Source of the DNA: Thermoplasmata archaeon
Lineage (GTDB): Archaea; Thermoplasmatota; Thermoplasmata; Halarchaeoplasmatales; Halarchaeoplasmataceae
Direction: 5' to 3'
Assembly: GCA_019594305.1 (NCBI GenBank)
Contig: JAFDTZ010000037.1
Span: 1-18,659 of the forward strand
DNA: 18,659 nt
A program made the translations under genes and the position numbers. Below the pieces are notes generated by a model. It saw only the letters and a list, made by a program, of their open reading frames with translations, was not told the DNA's origin and did no database searches. Positions 1 through 7,892 of this stretch are shown here, one piece after another. Numbering within the stretch: position 1 is the stretch's first letter; every line of letters starts with the position of its first letter.

Positions 1-891
1 CCGACAGACCTGCCAAAGTCCAAGAAAAGTTTTCCGGACGGTTGTCATTACAGGATGGAGATTTCGGGTATCGAAAGACTGTCTACACTCGAGGCCTTGA
101 TAGAGGAGAGAGAGGAACGAGGTGTGCCGATACACAGATTGATATGTACCGTCATGGGCAGCACACTGCTCACCGACGACGAGCTGAAAAAATTCGCCCG
201 TACGGCCCACGACGCCGATGTTGAGGTCATAATCACCCCCGGCCCTAGGGCTAGCTGGAACACCGGAAGGCAGATAGCCACCCCGGAAGGAGCCCTATCC
301 GGTCTAAGGGTCAGGGGCTCGGACAACATCGTTTATGCCATAAAGGATATCAAACGATGCATAGACTTCGGTTTCAGGGGATTCCTCGTGACCGACGAAG
401 GAGTGATGTGGTTGGCCAACGAGCTGAAAAAATTAGGCTTGATACCGAAGGATGTGACCTTCAAGATATCCATATACGCAGGCCATGGCAACGCTGCCGG
501 CGGCAAACTGTTGGAGAGCCTGGGTGCAGGAACCTTCAACCCCCTGGGCGATCTGTCGATACCCATGTTCGCATCCATACGTCAGGCCATAGACATACCC
601 ATAGACATACACATATACCTGGCTGATTCCATGGGCGGTTTCAACAGATTCTACGAGGCACCGGATCTGGCAAGAGTTTCAGCACCGTGCTACTTCAAGA
701 TCGAGCCGGGATACGGACTGGCCGCAGGCGCCGGTATGTACAAACCCTGGGTCGACCCCGGTTTCCTGGCCAAGTTTGCCCGTGAGAAGGTAAAATACGC
801 TGAGATAATACACAACATAATTCAGGATGAATATCCCGACCTGAAACTATCAAAACACGGGGCAAAGGACCTCGCCATACCCCAGCCGTAG
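1..891 (+). CDS. U32-peptidase-like TIM-barrel protein (5' end outside window)
   Basis: The reading frame is open from base 1, and the residues before the first ATG (base 55) include FPDGCHYRMEIS, which resembles the N-terminal strand of this family. I therefore treat the gene as entering from the left rather than starting at 55. The 296 visible residues resemble, from memory, the short (about 300-residue) proteins annotated as U32 family peptidases: GPRASWNTGRQIATPEGA, YAGHGNAAGG and a TIM-barrel-like run of short hydrophobic strands. The classical U32 cysteine signature that binds iron-sulphur in PrtC/UbiU/RlhA-type members is not visible, so protease activity should not be assumed. The stop is TAG. 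An aminotransferase follows after 14 nt on the same strand, suggesting co-transcription and a role in amino acid or peptide metabolism (inference). Family placement is moderately sure; substrate unknown. Confidence 0.7.
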   Translation, partial: PTDLPKSKKSFPDGCHYRMEISGIERLSTLEALIEEREERGVPIHRLICTVMGSTLLTDDELKKFARTAHDADVEVIITPGPRASWNTGRQIATPEGALSGLRVRGSDNIVYAIKDIKRCIDFGFRGFLVTDEGVMWLANELKKLGLIPKDVTFKISIYAGHGNAAGGKLLESLGAGTFNPLGDLSIPMFASIRQAIDIPIDIHIYLADSMGGFNRFYEAPDLARVSAPCYFKIEPGYGLAAGAGMYKPWVDPGFLAKFAREKVKYAEIIHNIIQDEYPDLKLSKHGAKDLAIPQP

Positions 892-905
892 AAAGAGATG
901 AGAGT

Positions 906-2081
906 ATGTCCGAAGGTATAGCAGCCGATTTCGCACTTCTGCGGGGAGAGCCCCCTCTGAAGTACCTTGCAAAGGCCAATAGGATGGCCGCTGAAGGGAG
1001 GGACATAGTGCGCTTCGAGATAGGCCAACCAAATTTCGATACACCGGATAACGTGAAAGAGGCGGCCAAGAAGGCACTGGATGAAGGTTTTACCCACTAC
1101 GTACCAACCCTGGGTATACCGGAACTGATAGAGGCCATACGTGATGATGTGGAAAAAACAAGAGGGTTCAGACCCGACGAGGATCAGGTCATGGTCCTAC
1201 CCGGGGCCAAACCCGGTATATTCTTCGGACTGATGACCACGGTCGCCATGGGCGACGAGGTGATCTACCAGAACCCCTTCTATTTTCAGTACGACTCCCT
1301 TATAGGATACATGGGCGCCAAGAAGGTGCAGATATCGCTCTACGAAAAGGACGAGTTCAGGATGACCCCCCAGCAGGTGCAGGACAACATCTCGGATAAA
1401 ACAGGTCTTATACTGCTGAACACTCCCCAGAATCCCACCGGCGGCGTGCTGACGAAAAAAGATATCAAGGCCATCGCCGAGATGGCACGGGAGCACGATA
1501 CGTACATACTTTCCGACGAGATATACAGCAAGATGCTCTATGAAGGGGAGAAACATTACAGTCCATCCTATCTCGACCAGTGCAAGGAAAGAACCATAAT
1601 CGTGGACGGGTTCTCCAAGGCCTATTCAATGACGGGCTGGAGGTTGGGATACATGGTTGCCCCCAAGGAGATAATCCACAAGACGGACCTATTATTCGCC
1701 GACGTGGCCTCCTGTACCGCCTCCTTCGTACAGAAGGGCGGGGTGGAAGCCCTCAGGAACGGTCAGTCCTTTGTGGATAATATCATGGAGCACTTTACAA
1801 GGAGAAGAAAGGCCATCGTCGAAGGGCTAAATGAAGTTCCCGGCATGAGCTGTATATACCCCAAGGGTGCATTCTACGTATTCCCTAACATCAAGGAAAC
1901 CGGCATGAAAAGCGAGGAACTGGCTCTTCATCTACTGGACGAAGCCGGAGTCTGCCTTTTACCCGGTACCGCCTTCGGCAGTCAGGGTGAGGGATACCTG
2001 AGGATATCCTACGCCCGTTCTGTGGAAGAGATAAGGAAGGGCATAGACAGGATGAAGACGGCCATGGAGGATATCTTATAG
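906..2081 (+). CDS. PLP-dependent aminotransferase, class I/II (fold type I)
   Basis: This 391-residue protein has the usual length and motif order of aspartate-aminotransferase-like enzymes. Visible landmarks are FEIGQPNFDTP near the N-terminus, NPTGG (Asn176), the pyridine-nitrogen-binding Asp204 in LSDEIY, the Schiff-base Lys238 in SKAYSMTGWR, and the substrate-carboxylate Arg366 in GYLRISYA. It should transfer an amino group between an amino acid and a 2-oxo acid in the cytoplasm; the exact donor cannot be read from sequence, and AspB-like is only a family-level label. The ATG lies 14 nt after the stop of the U32-like gene, with a weak purine-rich site (GAAAGAGATGAG) before it and no separate TATA box, so it is probably translated from the same mRNA. 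All catalytic residues are present and there is no sign of damage. Confidence 0.93.
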   Translation: MSEGIAADFALLRGEPPLKYLAKANRMAAEGRDIVRFEIGQPNFDTPDNVKEAAKKALDEGFTHYVPTLGIPELIEAIRDDVEKTRGFRPDEDQVMVLPGAKPGIFFGLMTTVAMGDEVIYQNPFYFQYDSLIGYMGAKKVQISLYEKDEFRMTPQQVQDNISDKTGLILLNTPQNPTGGVLTKKDIKAIAEMAREHDTYILSDEIYSKMLYEGEKHYSPSYLDQCKERTIIVDGFSKAYSMTGWRLGYMVAPKEIIHKTDLLFADVASCTASFVQKGGVEALRNGQSFVDNIMEHFTRRRKAIVEGLNEVPGMSCIYPKGAFYVFPNIKETGMKSEELALHLLDEAGVCLLPGTAFGSQGEGYLRISYARSVEEIRKGIDRMKTAMEDIL

Positions 2082-2117
2082 CTCTGCCGTAAATTGCCAT
2101 CTGATACCGCTAATCGG

Positions 2118-2135
2118 CGAAAAATCTAAATATAA
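2118..2135 (+). promoter_or_regulatory. TATA-box promoter of the AbrB-RND pair (leaderless)
   Basis: A purine-rich stretch, CGAAAAATC, is followed by TAAATATAAA. The box centre lies about 24 nt before the ATG at 2155, placing the expected start site at or next to the A of the ATG. There is no Shine-Dalgarno before that ATG. The 73-nt gap after the aminotransferase also has a weak CCG-CTAAT-CGG hairpin but no T-run, so I do not call a terminator. Confidence 0.6.
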
Positions 2136-2154
2136 AGGTTATTTTCCCGACAGT

Positions 2155-2400
2155 ATGAAGATTGGAGAACTTATCAACAAGGCGGATATCGAGGATATCC
2201 CGGACATCATACATATGTTACGTATGGAGATACCCAAGGTTATCGAACAGGCGGCAAGAGAGAATGCCTTCTTCAAGGCCAAGGTAGGAGAAAGTGGCAG
2301 GATCACCATCCCATCGGCTGAAAGGGAGGCACTGGGTATACAGGAAGGGGATCTCGTGCAGATCCTGGTCAGACCGCTGAAAGTCCCCGGTCAACAGTGA
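2155..2400 (+). CDS. AbrB/SpoVT (MazE-type) swapped-hairpin domain protein
   Basis: This 81-residue protein has two parts. Residues 1 to about 42 form a charged, probably helical segment rich in Glu, Ile and Asp. From about residue 43 there is an AbrB/MazE-like beta-hairpin domain: KVGESGRITIPSAEREALGI followed by EGDLVQILVRPL. Such domains dimerise and usually bind DNA as transition-state regulators or antitoxins. Here the domain sits at the C-terminus after a helical extension, and no toxin gene is adjacent. Its TGA overlaps the ATG of the RND exporter (TGATG), so the pair is likely translationally coupled; the protein may regulate or accompany the exporter (inference). The start is supported by a TATA box at leaderless distance. 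Confidence 0.8.
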   Translation: MKIGELINKADIEDIPDIIHMLRMEIPKVIEQAARENAFFKAKVGESGRITIPSAEREALGIQEGDLVQILVRPLKVPGQQ

Positions 2401-5400
2401 TGTGCATGGGTAGAAGGATAGTGCGAAAAACAGGTAAAAGGTACTTCATGTGGTACCCTAAGATGGTAAGCGGTAATCCTAAAAAAGTGATAGCCGCAGT
2501 GATAATATTTTCAATTTTTATGGGATTCCTGGCCATGGGTATGGAGATGGACACCTCGGAGGACTCCTTCACTCCCGACATTCCCAAGGAAAAATATCTT
2601 TCCCAAATACGAGAAACCTTCGGTCGTGCCGAGGAAACGGTACAAGTGGCCTTCATAGCCGATGACGGTGATGTTTTCACAGTTGGTGTACTACAGGACA
2701 TGCTGGATATGGAAGAGGCGGTTCAGTATGATCCGGCGGTGAACCACACACTCGCACGCACAAACGAAATATCATCGGGTATCAATACCCTGGCGACTAA
2801 CATATTGATGGCCGACCAAACCTTACTTCTGGAAGAGTTCATAGTGGAACGATCTCAAGAAACCGAACATAACCTGCGGCTGATAGAGAACCAGACGAAG
2901 ATGTATCTGTACATGAACTCATCCCTATCAATCAACGCGTTATTACTGCAGCACCACGACCCCGGGGTGCTCAACGGAGCCGTTACCCATCTGGTTTCGA
3001 TGTCCTACATAATGACCAATCCTCGTTCATGGATGATGGTTCATGAGTACCAAGAGAAATTCTACGAGCTCATGGGTGTGCTGCACTCCCATATGGACCA
3101 TGCCAACGTTTCCGCATACATCTCATACTGGTTACTTGATATGCAGCAGCATATGGAAGAATCCCCCGAACTGGGTCCTTTTCTAGATCTTGTTCAAGGG
3201 ACCAACGACATACTGGAATCCCCTGAGGCGGGTGCCCATGAAAAACAGATGGCCAGGGAAATGACATCGAGCTTTTTTGCCATCGGAGAATACCTGGGTG
3301 CTCTGGAAGGCTCACATCAACAAAACCTGAACGACCGGATACCTTCCCTTGAACTGTCTTTGGAGCAGAAGAAGGAAAAGCTGGGGCGAATGTCCGATCA
3401 CGATGTCAAGGAAATTGTGCTTTCAGTTATCAATTACGAACCTTCACGGTTGAACGAAAATGTTTCCAAGGGGATGAACAATTTTGACATGATGGATACG
3501 GAGGCAAGCATCGGTCTGGGTCATCTCCATGATATGAATAGCACATTGACGGCCGTCATATCCGGCTTGGAGCCTCCCGCGTCCTATATCGTGGCCGATT
3601 ATCACCGTACGGTGGTTGAGAATCGAACAGTAATCATGGGCTCGAAGGCAGTATTTTCACAATCAAAAGAGATGCTCCAGGGTGCCTTGAGCCTCGGCCC
3701 CCTCATCGGTCGCATGGGTGACAGCATAGTTTTCACGGTTAGCAAGGATTTTTCACCCACGGATGAGCTCGAGACCGTATCCGCGGAGAGTACCATCGGA
3801 ATAGTATTCATGAACTCGAGTTTGGAACGTGAAGTACGACTGGAGGCACAGAGAAGGGTAATCGAGTTGGGTGACGAGGTTTGTCAGTATTCCGAGACCA
3901 AGGTATTTGCCAATCAGGTGATGATGGATGAGATAAACGAGAGCGCCGACAGGAGCTTGAAAACCCTCCTGCCCATAGCCTTCGTCGTTGTGGTTATCAT
4001 ATTGCTCATAGTCTATCGATCACTCATAGAGACCTTTTTGAGTTTGAGTGCCCTGGGCCTTGCGATCCTCTGGACCTTCGGAATAGCGGTGCTGCTGGGG
4101 TACGAATTCAACCCGTTGATAGTAGCGGTACCTGTTCTGATAACAGGTCTCGTTATAGATTACGGTATCCACATGGTGATGAGGTACAGGGAGGAGAAGG
4201 AAGATGGTCGGGGTTACAAAGGGGCGACTTTTATAGCTATAGCCACCGTGGGTGGAGCACTTATACTGACCACATTCACCACAGTGGTGGGTTTCCTGTC
4301 CAATACCCTGAGCAACATAAGGGTGATGCAGCAATTCGGCGTCCTGGCCGGAGTCGGAATATCCTTCAGTTTCATACTGATGACCGCATATCTACCTGCG
4401 ACGTTGATGCTGATCGACGATAAAAGAAAGGCACATAATACTTCAGGAAGAAGGTCAAAGGCCAAGATCGAGAAGCACGGTAGCGACCTTATCAGCAGTA
4501 TATTATCCACATCCGCCGACGCATCCGACAGGCATCCGTGGATAGTTCTCGCGGTGGTCACCGTAATCACGGTATCCGCACTTTACGGCGTGGTCAACAT
4601 AGACACGACCTTCGATATACAGGACTTTCTGCCGGAAGGCCAACCCCAGAGTGATAATATACAGTACATCGCCGGAAATTTCGAGGTGAGTACTAGTTAT
4701 GCGTACATCCTGACCGAGGGCAGACTCGATACCCCGGAATATCTACGTGCCCTTGAGCATACGACATTAAACATACGGGATAGTGAGATGGTGGGGGGAG
4801 ACAGTGGTGATGTGTTATCTCCTCTATCGGTCATTCAAAACTACGGCAACGCGCCTCCGGGTAGTCCGAACCACAATTCCACCATAGTCAGTGCCTACAG
4901 GGCCAGCGACCTGAACGGGGACGGCGTTCCCGATGAGAACGTCACATATCTTTACGACCTTCTTTATGAGTTCCAAGGGAGCAGTTCATCCATAAGAAGC
5001 GTGCTTTACAGGACGCCCGAAGGGGAGTATACCCAGGGCATAATACGGTTGACGGAGGATTCAAAGAGTTTAACTACCGACCTTGACAATGCAGCGGTAC
5101 TGGAAAGCGAATTGGAGAGGGATGTTATACCACTGAGAGAGGCCGGATACACCGCCAAGATAACCAGCGGTTATATGATAGCCCAGGAGACCACCGAGGA
5201 GCTCACCAACACACAGTTAAGATCGCTTATATTCACCATAATCATAGTCGGCGCCGCCCTGGCGGTGGTCTTCTATCACCTGCACAGATCAATGCTTCTG
5301 GGTGTGATAACGACCGCTCCGGTAGCCCTGGTTACATTGTGGATCGTTGGCACCATGTACGCCCTGGGCGTATCCCTCAATGTGATGACGGTCAGTATAA

Positions 5401-5702
5401 CGGCTCTTACGGTGGGTATGGGTGTGGATTACAGCATACATATCACCCACCGATTCATAGAGGAAATATCCAATTCTGACCTTTACGATGCAATGCATGA
5501 AACCGTTCAAAAGACGGGTGCAGGTCTGTTCGGCTCGGCGGCTACCACGGTTGCGGCCTTTGCCATAATCTCGACCTCCGAGATATTACCTATGTCACAG
5601 TTCGGGTTTATAACCGCAATAGCCATAAGTTACAGCTTCTTCGCAGCGGTATTCGTGCTGCCCTCCGCACTTATGCTGTGGGCAAGATATACTCATAGAT
5701 AG
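2400..5702 (+). CDS. RND superfamily exporter, MMPL/HAE3 type
   Basis: A polytopic membrane transporter of about 1100 residues in the RND/MMPL superfamily, expected to export hydrophobic or amphiphilic compounds using the ion gradient. The family's internal duplication is clear: one helix at about 24-46, a huge ectodomain, a bundle of helices from about 520 to 680 with GLVIDYGIHMVMRYRE, a second entry helix at about 713-732, a smaller ectodomain, then a second bundle from about 939 with GMGVDYSIHITHRF. The paired Gly-x-x-x-Asp-Tyr motifs mark the transport core. The first ectodomain (about 475 residues) is more than twice the second (about 205), is mostly predicted helical, and carries several N-x-S/T sequons. 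The second ectodomain has an EF-hand-like loop at 837-847. I prefer ATG 2400, which overlaps the AbrB stop, over the in-frame GTG at 2397; ATG 2406 is also possible. Confidence 0.9.
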   Translation: MCMGRRIVRKTGKRYFMWYPKMVSGNPKKVIAAVIIFSIFMGFLAMGMEMDTSEDSFTPDIPKEKYLSQIRETFGRAEETVQVAFIADDGDVFTVGVLQDMLDMEEAVQYDPAVNHTLARTNEISSGINTLATNILMADQTLLLEEFIVERSQETEHNLRLIENQTKMYLYMNSSLSINALLLQHHDPGVLNGAVTHLVSMSYIMTNPRSWMMVHEYQEKFYELMGVLHSHMDHANVSAYISYWLLDMQQHMEESPELGPFLDLVQGTNDILESPEAGAHEKQMAREMTSSFFAIGEYLGALEGSHQQNLNDRIPSLELSLEQKKEKLGRMSDHDVKEIVLSVINYEPSRLNENVSKGMNNFDMMDTEASIGLGHLHDMNSTLTAVISGLEPPASYIVADYHRTVVENRTVIMGSKAVFSQSKEMLQGALSLGPLIGRMGDSIVFTVSKDFSPTDELETVSAESTIGIVFMNSSLEREVRLEAQRRVIELGDEVCQYSETKVFANQVMMDEINESADRSLKTLLPIAFVVVVIILLIVYRSLIETFLSLSALGLAILWTFGIAVLLGYEFNPLIVAVPVLITGLVIDYGIHMVMRYREEKEDGRGYKGATFIAIATVGGALILTTFTTVVGFLSNTLSNIRVMQQFGVLAGVGISFSFILMTAYLPATLMLIDDKRKAHNTSGRRSKAKIEKHGSDLISSILSTSADASDRHPWIVLAVVTVITVSALYGVVNIDTTFDIQDFLPEGQPQSDNIQYIAGNFEVSTSYAYILTEGRLDTPEYLRALEHTTLNIRDSEMVGGDSGDVLSPLSVIQNYGNAPPGSPNHNSTIVSAYRASDLNGDGVPDENVTYLYDLLYEFQGSSSSIRSVLYRTPEGEYTQGIIRLTEDSKSLTTDLDNAAVLESELERDVIPLREAGYTAKITSGYMIAQETTEELTNTQLRSLIFTIIIVGAALAVVFYHLHRSMLLGVITTAPVALVTLWIVGTMYALGVSLNVMTVSITALTVGMGVDYSIHITHRFIEEISNSDLYDAMHETVQKTGAGLFGSAATTVAAFAIISTSEILPMSQFGFITAIAISYSFFAAVFVLPSALMLWARYTHR
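4908..4940 (+). other. Calcium-binding-loop-like motif within the RND exporter
   Basis: These codons read D-L-N-G-D-G-V-P-D-E-N, matching the D-x-N-x-D-G-x-x-D pattern of EF-hand, dockerin and thrombospondin-3 loops. It lies in the second extracytoplasmic domain (residues 837-847). Position 12 is Val rather than the usual Glu/Asp, so it is closer to a dockerin or TSP3-like loop than to a canonical EF hand. Calcium binding is inferred. Confidence 0.5.
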
Positions 5703-5708
5703 CGACTG

Positions 5709-6158
5709 TCATTTGCTTCCTTCCACCATCTCTTCTATGGTGGCTATTATGTCGTCCCAGTGGGAGCCCTTCCAGTAAACCTGCCCGCATCCGGTACATC
5801 TCCAGTAATCATCACACCATGATAGAACGCCTTCGGGCACGAGCCTTTCCACCGCGCTTTTTTCTACCTCTTCCACAACAGAATTGCACTTCGAGCATCT
5901 TGACATGGGCCTTACCTCTACCTGGTAAATGCTCAATATAAGCGGGATAACCTTTGTGGCAGGCTCTTTGGGGGCGAGAAACACACCTTCCTCCCGGGCC
6001 AGCTCCTTATCCCGTGTGACTATCACCCTGCCTTCGTCCCTGGCGATCTTCAGTATATCCTCGTCGTCGCCTTCCGAAGCGTACTCCGTATCGATACCCA
6101 TCAATCTCAGCCACTTTGTCGTCTGACCCAGCATCCTATCCACCAGGAACCTAGTCAT
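5709..6158 (-). CDS. Mut7-C RNase (PIN-like) domain protein with zinc ribbon
   Basis: The 149 residues match a Mut7-C protein: an N-terminal PIN-like fold with acidic residues in FLVDRMLGQT, GDDEDIL and TRDKELA, followed by a treble of CxxC sites (CSKCN and CTGCGQ) ending in VYWKGSHWDDI, the typical zinc-ribbon tail of the family. Such proteins are predicted metal-dependent RNases; biological substrates are generally unknown in archaea. The start ATG overlaps the arfC stop by 8 nt, so it is the last gene of the rtcA-arfC operon. A GAGTGAT sequence precedes the ATG and may serve as ribosome site. Its stop is only 6 bp from the converging stop of the RND gene, leaving no room for a separate terminator. 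Confidence 0.87.
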   Translation of the reverse strand: MTRFLVDRMLGQTTKWLRLMGIDTEYASEGDDEDILKIARDEGRVIVTRDKELAREEGVFLAPKEPATKVIPLILSIYQVEVRPMSRCSKCNSVVEEVEKSAVERLVPEGVLSWCDDYWRCTGCGQVYWKGSHWDDIIATIEEMVEGSK

Positions 6159-6789
6159 GGTATATCACTCGGTATCCCAGTAGCACGCCGTCGTCCATGG
6201 GTTCGTGGGTGATCAGTTCCAAACGTATCAGGTCATCCCGCGATATTATACCGTCGCCGTCCACGGGGGTGGGTGCGTCCCGGCCTCCGATTATCACGCT
6301 CCCCACATAGACGAAATATTCGTCGACCGCTTTTGCCTTAACGAAAGAACTAATCACCTCGCCGCCCCCCTCGACCAGAATCTTTCGTACGCCTCTTTCG
6401 TACAGTTTTTCCAGCAATATCGGTATGTCCACCCGGGCGCCGTCGCCGCACTTTACCCGGTTCCTATCATCCGTCGATACGATGGTGGCTATCAGGTAGT
6501 TATCGTCGTTAAAAATATTTGAGTATTTGGGGATCCTGTTTCCCGAATCAAGGACCACTCTAAGTGGCTTTTTAGGGTCGTCCACGTATTTCTTTTTTAC
6601 CGTCAGCTTCGGGTCGTCCGCCAATACCGTACCTATACCCACGACGATGGCGTCCACACTGTTCCTAAGTTCGTGAACTCTCTTGAAGTCCCGGTCGCCG
6701 GATATCTTTACCTCTCTGTTCTCCACCATGGCTATCTTACCGTCGGCGGACATGGCCACGTTGACTGTCACATGCGGTCTCTTTTTCAT
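6151..6789 (-). CDS. arfC: 2,5-diamino-6-ribosylamino-4(3H)-pyrimidinone 5'-phosphate reductase
   Basis: A RibD C-terminal-type reductase of 212 residues, close to the usual length of archaeal single-domain enzymes. It contains TVNVAMSADGKIA at the N-terminus, GIGTVLADDPKLT, RVVLDSGNRIP and VEGGGEVISSF, which form the NAD(P)H and substrate site. The family reduces the ribosyl side chain to a ribityl chain in archaeal riboflavin and F420 precursor synthesis. The deaminase domain of bacterial RibD is absent, as expected for archaea. The ATG is 9 nt after the rtcA stop with an AAGGT sequence about 7 nt upstream, so it is translated from the same mRNA as rtcA. No riboflavin gene is otherwise present here. 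Confidence 0.9.
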   Translation of the reverse strand: MKKRPHVTVNVAMSADGKIAMVENREVKISGDRDFKRVHELRNSVDAIVVGIGTVLADDPKLTVKKKYVDDPKKPLRVVLDSGNRIPKYSNIFNDDNYLIATIVSTDDRNRVKCGDGARVDIPILLEKLYERGVRKILVEGGGEVISSFVKAKAVDEYFVYVGSVIIGGRDAPTPVDGDGIISRDDLIRLELITHEPMDDGVLLGYRVIYHD

Positions 6790-6798
6790 GATGATACC

Positions 6799-7803
6799 TT
6801 ACCCGTAGTATTCTATAACTACCTTCTCTCCTTCTTTTAAACTTACACAGTCCTTAAACTTATTCACCAGATCGATATTGGTTCGAAGATGCTCCGAGGG
6901 GTATCTCACTTCGAATTTTCCATTACCCTCTATCAACGAAAGGTACGGTACGAGCTGGTCGGCACACCAGGGGTCCAGGTCGACCCCGGAGTTGATATCA
7001 TCTGACAACGTCTCGGCACATTTCTTACCCAATATATCGGCAGGTACGCCCTTCTCGCCCAGTACGCCGCACCCCAGTATCCTTCCTCCGGTGGTCCATA
7101 GAGTTATACCCGTGCCGGGACTTAGCGTTGTATGTTCCTCCGTGGCGATGGAAACGTCACTACCGATCAATTCCTTCAGTGCTGCCTTTTTCATCCGTTT
7201 GGCGATGTCCATTGGAAGGTTGCTCACGAATACCTTGCCTTCTATACTTACCGTATCAGCCTCTTTGGGCGTATCATATCCATGTATGTCTCCCGGTGAT
7301 ACATGGACCTCCACTTCACCACCACCTTTGGGATAGTGCCCTCTTTTGATCAATTTGGACTCCACTTTACATCCCAACCGTTTCAACTGCTCCAAAAAAA
7401 CGTTCTCGAAATAATCATAGGGTGGTGACCACTTAACATCGGTGCCCCCTTTCAATCTTATCTTCACGGCCTTATCCCCACGTATCGCCACGGGGATCAA
7501 CGCCTGGAGCATGAGCGTAACGCTGCCTGCAGTGCCTATGTCGAAACGATATTTGCCTCCCCTTATATCTCCCGGAACGAAGGTTATCTCGGTGGCACCT
7601 TTTTCCGCTCCCCGAATATCCCCGTCGCACATCTCGGCCACCCCCTTGATGGCGGAAAGATGCTGGGCTGATAGTCCGGGCTTCGGTCGGTTGGCACGTA
7701 TATTATATACCTTTACCGGCGTTCCGTGTATCGATGCCATGGCCACGGCGGTTCTGAGTATCTGTCCCCCGCCTTCGCCTTCCGAGCCGTCTATCTCCAA
7801 CAT
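6799..7803 (-). CDS. rtcA: RNA 3'-terminal phosphate cyclase RtcA
   Basis: This protein uses ATP to convert a 3'-phosphate RNA end to a 2',3'-cyclic phosphate. It begins with the family signature EIDGSEGEGGGQILR, then RANRPKPGLSAQHL, GTAGSVTLMLQAL, RGHYPKGGGEV and, near the C-terminus, YPSEHLRTN, whose His (about residue 305) matches the position of the AMP-accepting His of E. coli RtcA. The length of 334 residues is normal. The frame extends 13 codons upstream to a GTG at 7842, but I chose ATG 7803 because bacterial and archaeal RtcA begin right at this motif and a TATA box sits about 24 nt upstream. It heads an operon with arfC and the Mut7-C gene. No RtcB or archease is in the window. Confidence 0.92.
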   Translation of the reverse strand: MLEIDGSEGEGGGQILRTAVAMASIHGTPVKVYNIRANRPKPGLSAQHLSAIKGVAEMCDGDIRGAEKGATEITFVPGDIRGGKYRFDIGTAGSVTLMLQALIPVAIRGDKAVKIRLKGGTDVKWSPPYDYFENVFLEQLKRLGCKVESKLIKRGHYPKGGGEVEVHVSPGDIHGYDTPKEADTVSIEGKVFVSNLPMDIAKRMKKAALKELIGSDVSIATEEHTTLSPGTGITLWTTGGRILGCGVLGEKGVPADILGKKCAETLSDDINSGVDLDPWCADQLVPYLSLIEGNGKFEVRYPSEHLRTNIDLVNKFKDCVSLKEGEKVVIEYYG

Positions 7804-7822
7804 GCACACCGATTGAAACCGC

Positions 7823-7836
7823 TCGATATAGATTTT
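7823..7836 (-). promoter_or_regulatory. TATA box of the rtcA operon
   Basis: On the minus strand AAAAAATCTATATC ends about 24 nt before ATG 7803, fitting leaderless transcription of rtcA. It lies downstream of the alternative GTG at 7842, which argues against that longer start. Positions are read by eye. Confidence 0.5.
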
Positions 7837-7848
7837 TTCCACGACAGG

Positions 7849-7886
7849 TTTAAGTATATCGACATTTTTATCATTGTATAGGTGAG
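7849..7886 (+). promoter_or_regulatory. TATA box and ribosome site of the MEMO/amrB gene
   Basis: TTTAAGTATATC (7849-7860) is centred about 38 nt before ATG 7893, giving an expected transcript start near 7880. The short leader then carries GGTGAG (7881-7886), a good match to the end of 16S rRNA, 6 nt before the ATG. This is a short-leader rather than leaderless gene. Confidence 0.55.
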
Positions 7887-7892
7887 TCGAAT

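Noticed and set aside
55..57. ATG as the start of the first gene
   Set aside because: The frame is open upstream and encodes family-like residues before it; the true start is outside the window.
2082..2154. Hairpin terminator after the aminotransferase
   Set aside because: Only a 3-bp CCG/CGG stem with no T-run.
6878..7336. 152-codon open frame on the + strand inside rtcA
   Set aside because: Antisense shadow of a conserved gene, with no family-like motifs.
7840..7842. GTG start for rtcA
   Set aside because: It adds 13 residues before the usual family N-terminus and lies upstream of the best TATA box.
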